A stretch of 8,106 bases of DNA from NCBI GenBank assembly GCA_012032065.1, contig JAAURV010000126.1:1-8106 (forward strand), given 5' to 3'. The translations under genes and the position numbers were made by a program. Shown in pieces: positions 5,654 through 8,106 of this stretch. Below the pieces are notes generated by a model, which did not search any database, was not told the DNA's origin, and was given only the letters and a program-made list of their open reading frames with translations. The DNA comes from Hyphomicrobiales bacterium. GTDB taxonomy: Bacteria; Pseudomonadota; Alphaproteobacteria; Rhizobiales; Aestuariivirgaceae. Each line of letters opens with the position of its first letter. Within the stretch, counting starts at the first letter, position 1.

Positions 5654-7180
5654 AGTCTCCGCGAACTGGCCCGCCCGGCTCTCTGCGTCCGCCATCGTTG
5701 CGTTGCTGGCACTAGGGCTCGCACCGATTCTCTGGAAGGGGATCGGTGCGGGTGGTTTGCGCAAGCCTTCGATGCCTACTTCTGGCGTGTGCTGAGCTTC
5801 ACGCTGCTGCAGGCCGGCCTCTCGACTGGGCTGTCGGTGGTTCCGGCGATTGCGGTGGCGCGCGCGCTGCACCGGCGAGAGTTTCCGGGGCGGAGCTTTT
5901 TGGTGGTGCTGCTTATTCTGCCGCTGACGTTACCTGCAATCGCCGCGATCCTTGGCGTCACGCAGGTTTATGGCCCCAATGGATGGCTTGGCGGATGGTT
6001 TCAGCTTTACGGGCTGACCGGCATTCTCATTGCTCATGTGTTTTTCAATCTGCCGCTGGCGGCGCGGCTGCTGCTGTCGCGGCTCGAATCGATTCCCGCC
6101 GATAGCTACAGGCTTGGCGCGCAACTCGGCTTCGCGCCGCGCGATATTCTGCGCCACATCGAGTGGCCGGTCATGCGCGCCGCACTTGCGCCTGCTGCTC
6201 TCCTGATTTTCCTGTTGTGCGCGGCGAGCTTCGCGGTTGTTCTCATCCTCGGCGGCGGACCGCAGGCTGCGACGCTTGAAGTCGCTATCTATCAATCGCT
6301 TCGTCTCGACTTCGATCCGGCGCGCGCTTCCGCGTTGGCCATCGCGCAGGTTCTGCTTTGCACAGCCGTGGTCATAGCCGGAGGCCGAAAACTCCTGCCG
6401 GAGAGCAGCATGGCGGCAGGCAAGGGACTCTGGAAGAATGCTTATGCGCGCTCGCCCGGATCGCTCGCGCTCGACACATCGGCGATCATGCTGACGGTGC
6501 TTATTGTCGTGCCGCCCCTTGCCGCGATCTTGATCAATGGCCTGTCCAGCCTGCCCGCCGCGAATGCTGTCATGAAAGCCGCTTTCACAAGCCTCACGAT
6601 TGGACTCGCGAGTGCGGCATTGGCACTCATCCTTTCAATGCCTCTTGCCTATTTCGGCGCGCGAGCCGCTTCGGAGCCGAGCAGAAGATTTCTGACGATT
6701 CTCTCGCTCTCCGCCTGGATGCTGCCGCCCGCGGTGATCGCGACTGGATGGTTCATCGCGCTGCTGCCCTTTCATTTCGGCGGTTTGGGAACGGCGCTGC
6801 TGATCGTGGCGATGAATGCATTGATGGCGTTGCCCTTCGTCTATGGCGGACTTGCCGCTCCGGTGGCCGAACTTACCGCGCGCGACGACAAATTGTGTGC
6901 GAGCCTTGGGCTTCGCGGCCTTTCGCGGCTTCGCTCGATTGACTTGCCTTCGCTGCGGGCCCCACTTGTGCTCGCAGGCGCCATGGCTTTCGCGGTGTCG
7001 CTTGGCGATTTGACCGCGATCACGCTGTTCGGCTCGGGAGACATCCAGACTTTGCCGGCGCTGATCTACCGGCAGATGGGGAGCTACCGCATGGCGGACT
7101 CGGCGGGAACGGCGCTGTTTCTCGCGGCCTCGTCGTTTGCGGCGATGTGGTTTGCGGAAGTTTGGGCGCGGAAGACATGA
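5634..7180 (+). CDS. thiP: thiamine ABC transporter permease, with an apparent one-base frameshift
   Basis: The inner-membrane channel of the thiamine importer, a fused double permease with two homologous halves. The start ATG at 5634 overlaps the thiB end and gives MPSPRPEVSANWPARL and then a first hydrophobic helix (ASAIVALLALGLAPILW). After GIGAGG near 5754 the frame is lost, and the protein resumes one frame over as FAQAFDAYFWRVLSFTLLQ. Adding one base (most simply a G before TTT at 5756-5758) restores a 515-residue protein, close to the roughly 536 of E. coli ThiP. Both EAA-type coupling loops are visible: RLGAQLGFAPRDILRHIEWP in the first half and CASLGLRGLSRLRSIDLP in the second, which contact ThiQ. 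Multiple membrane segments surround each. An internal start at 5789 would give 463 residues but drops the first helix, so I reject it. The stop overlaps the thiQ ATG (ATGA). Confidence 0.92.
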
Positions 7181-7800
7181 TCGAGTTTCGCAACGTTGCT
7201 TATGAGGACAGGGGCTTCCGACTCACCGCGGATTGCGTGGTCGAATCCGCATCGTTGACCGCGGTCGTTGGGCCAAGCGGTGCTGGAAAATCGACACTGC
7301 TTTCGCTGATTGCCGGTTTCGAACGCCCGCAATCGGGCCGCATTCTCGTCGCTGCCCGCGATGTGACGGACCTTCCGCCAGCGGACCGGCCGGTCGCCAT
7401 GGTGTTTCAAGAGAACAACAGCTTCGCGCATCTCGATGCCTGGACCAATGTTGCGCTCGGCATATCGCCGCGCCTCAAACTCGATGCGGACCAAATGAAA
7501 CGCGTGGATGCGGCTCTCGAACGAACCGGCATTCTCAGTCTTCGAAACCGAAAGCCCGGCGAAATGTCGGGGGGAGAGAAGCAGCGCATCGCCATTGCCC
7601 GCGCATTGGTGCGCGAGAAGAGGATGATGCTGCTCGATGAACCCTTTGCCGCGCTTGGCCCCGCGCTTCGCCGCGATATGCTGGAGCTGATCGGCGATCT
7701 GCAACAAGAAAGAAGCCTCACGATCCTCATGGTGACGCATCAGCCCGAAGACGCGCGTGTTGGGGCGAGCCATGTCATGTTCATCGATCACGGCGCCGTG
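7177..7800 (+). CDS. thiQ: thiamine ABC transporter ATP-binding protein, 3' end lost at a sequence junction
   Basis: The ATPase that drives thiamine import through ThiP. From ATG 7177, which shares ATGA with the thiP stop, 208 residues read as a normal ThiQ: Walker A GPSGAGKST (32-40), Q-loop Gln78 in VFQENNSFAHL (the ENN-FAHL variant is typical of ThiQ), signature MSGGEKQR (130-137), Walker B MMLLDEP (150-156) with Glu155, the D-loop-equivalent ALGP (159-162), and the H-switch His188 in MVTHQPEDAR. After DHGAV at about 7800 the family sequence stops. The open frame continues to a TAG at 7948-7950, but those 49 residues are an Arg/Ala-rich out-of-frame reading of another gene. Roughly 20-30 C-terminal residues are missing compared with a usual ThiQ of about 230-240. 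All catalytic motifs are present; the loss is most likely an assembly join. Confidence 0.93.
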
Positions 7801-7801
7801 C

Positions 7802-7990
7802 GCGCTCGTCCTCGCGCTCGTCGGGCTCGGGACCGGCTTTCTCAGCGGCTTGCTCGGCGTCGGCGGCGGATTCTTGATCGTACCGGCGCTCGTCCTCGTC
7901 ACGCGCATGGGCGTGCATCGCGCCGTCGCGACGTCGCTGCTCGTCATTAGCGTGATCGGCGTTTCGGGCGCCGCGACCGCGATTTCGGCC
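7802..7990 (+). pseudogene. internal fragment of a TauE/SafE-family membrane protein
   Basis: In the frame starting at 7802, the sequence reads as one repeat of a TauE/SafE (DUF81) permease: hydrophobic ALVLALVGLGTGFLSG, then the diagnostic LLGVGGGFLIVPALVL, then RAVATSLLVISVIGVSG. Family members export sulfite or organosulfonates or are uncharacterised, and are about 250 residues; only about 63 codons are here. There is no start codon or ribosome site, and it begins directly where thiQ ends. Wobble positions are almost all G or C, more so than in thiQ, hinting at a different source genome. It leads without a stop into the Smr-like segment. The exact right boundary, 7985-7991, is uncertain. 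Confidence 0.75.
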
Positions 7991-8106
7991 GATGAACCGC
8001 CGATCGAGCTCGAAATCACCGACGTGCTCGACCTGCACTCCTTTCAGCCGCGGGAGATGGCGTCGGTGGTGCGCGAGTATCTGGACGCCGCCTGCGAGCG
8101 CGGCTT
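7991..8106 (+). CDS. N-terminal part of an Smr-domain protein, cut by the window end
   Basis: In the same frame as the TauE-like segment, from about 7991, the sequence reads DEPPIELEITDVLDLHSF and then QPREMASVVREYLDAACERGF up to the window edge. The LDLHSF..RE...VV.EYLDAA.E.G pattern is the start of the Smr (small MutS-related) domain, whose LDLH motif contributes to its nuclease active site; some members cut DNA or RNA. Only about 38 residues are visible, so the HGKG/HGRG motif that would confirm the family lies beyond the edge. No separate start codon is seen, so it is joined to, not preceded by, the membrane-protein fragment. Confidence 0.65.

Noticed and set aside
4580..5872. Long minus-strand open frame of 430 codons opposite thiB
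   Set aside because: Arg/His/Gln-rich composition with no recognisable domain, lying across a riboswitch and a clear ThiB gene; it is a high-GC shadow frame.
7801..7950. C-terminal extension of ThiQ to the TAG at 7948-7950
   Set aside because: The 49 residues are Arg/Ala-rich and arise from reading TauE-like codons out of frame.
7084..8019. Long minus-strand open frame of 311 codons opposite thiQ
   Set aside because: It runs straight through the thiQ/TauE/Smr junctions without any family similarity, as expected for a shadow.
1..8106. CRISPR arrays, tRNA or rRNA genes, insertion sequences, phage genes, attachment sites
   Set aside because: No regularly spaced repeats, cloverleaf sequences, transposase or integrase signatures, or terminal inverted repeats were seen on either strand.

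Overview
The window looks like chromosome from a moderately GC-rich alphaproteobacterium, probably of the Hyphomicrobiales/Rhizobiales type. That placement is inferred from protein style, gene content and the TPP-controlled thiBPQ operon; no rRNA or other taxonomic marker is present. Genes are packed tightly, with 4-bp stop/start overlaps and convergent 3' ends that touch or overlap.

Layout, left to right. (1) The C-terminal two thirds of a class III PLP aminotransferase on +, cut by the left edge and broken by a one-base frameshift near 132. (2) epmA on -, the EF-P lysyltransferase, converging on the aminotransferase with an 8-bp overlap. (3) efp on +, divergent from epmA across 90 bp; it encodes the substrate of EpmA and is also broken by a one-base frameshift near 2205. 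(4) On -, a two-gene unit of thiamine pyrophosphokinase followed by an RlmD-type rRNA m5U methyltransferase, joined by a GTGA overlap. (5) On +, a promoter, a TPP riboswitch with a Shine-Dalgarno-sequestering hairpin, then thiB-thiP-thiQ, the thiamine ABC importer; thiP has a third one-base frameshift near 5754. (6) From about 7800 the thiQ sequence stops abruptly. It is replaced by an internal piece of a TauE/SafE-type membrane protein (about 63 codons) and then by the start of an Smr-domain protein that leaves the window.

Two functional modules are coherent. EpmA charges the conserved loop lysine of EF-P with beta-lysine, and the modified EF-P relieves ribosome stalling at proline runs. ThiBPQ imports thiamine or its phosphates and the divergent ThiN-type kinase makes TPP, the ligand that shuts down thiBPQ through the riboswitch.

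The three frameshifts are all single-base losses, and two sit next to short G runs. They hit otherwise well-conserved genes, including efp. Together with the abrupt gene-fragment joins at the right end, this points to sequence or assembly error (indels and a chimeric contig end) rather than real gene decay, though the sequence alone cannot prove it. I found no CRISPR array, tRNA, rRNA, insertion sequence or clearly novel system. The most rewarding element is the TPP riboswitch with its visible expression platform.
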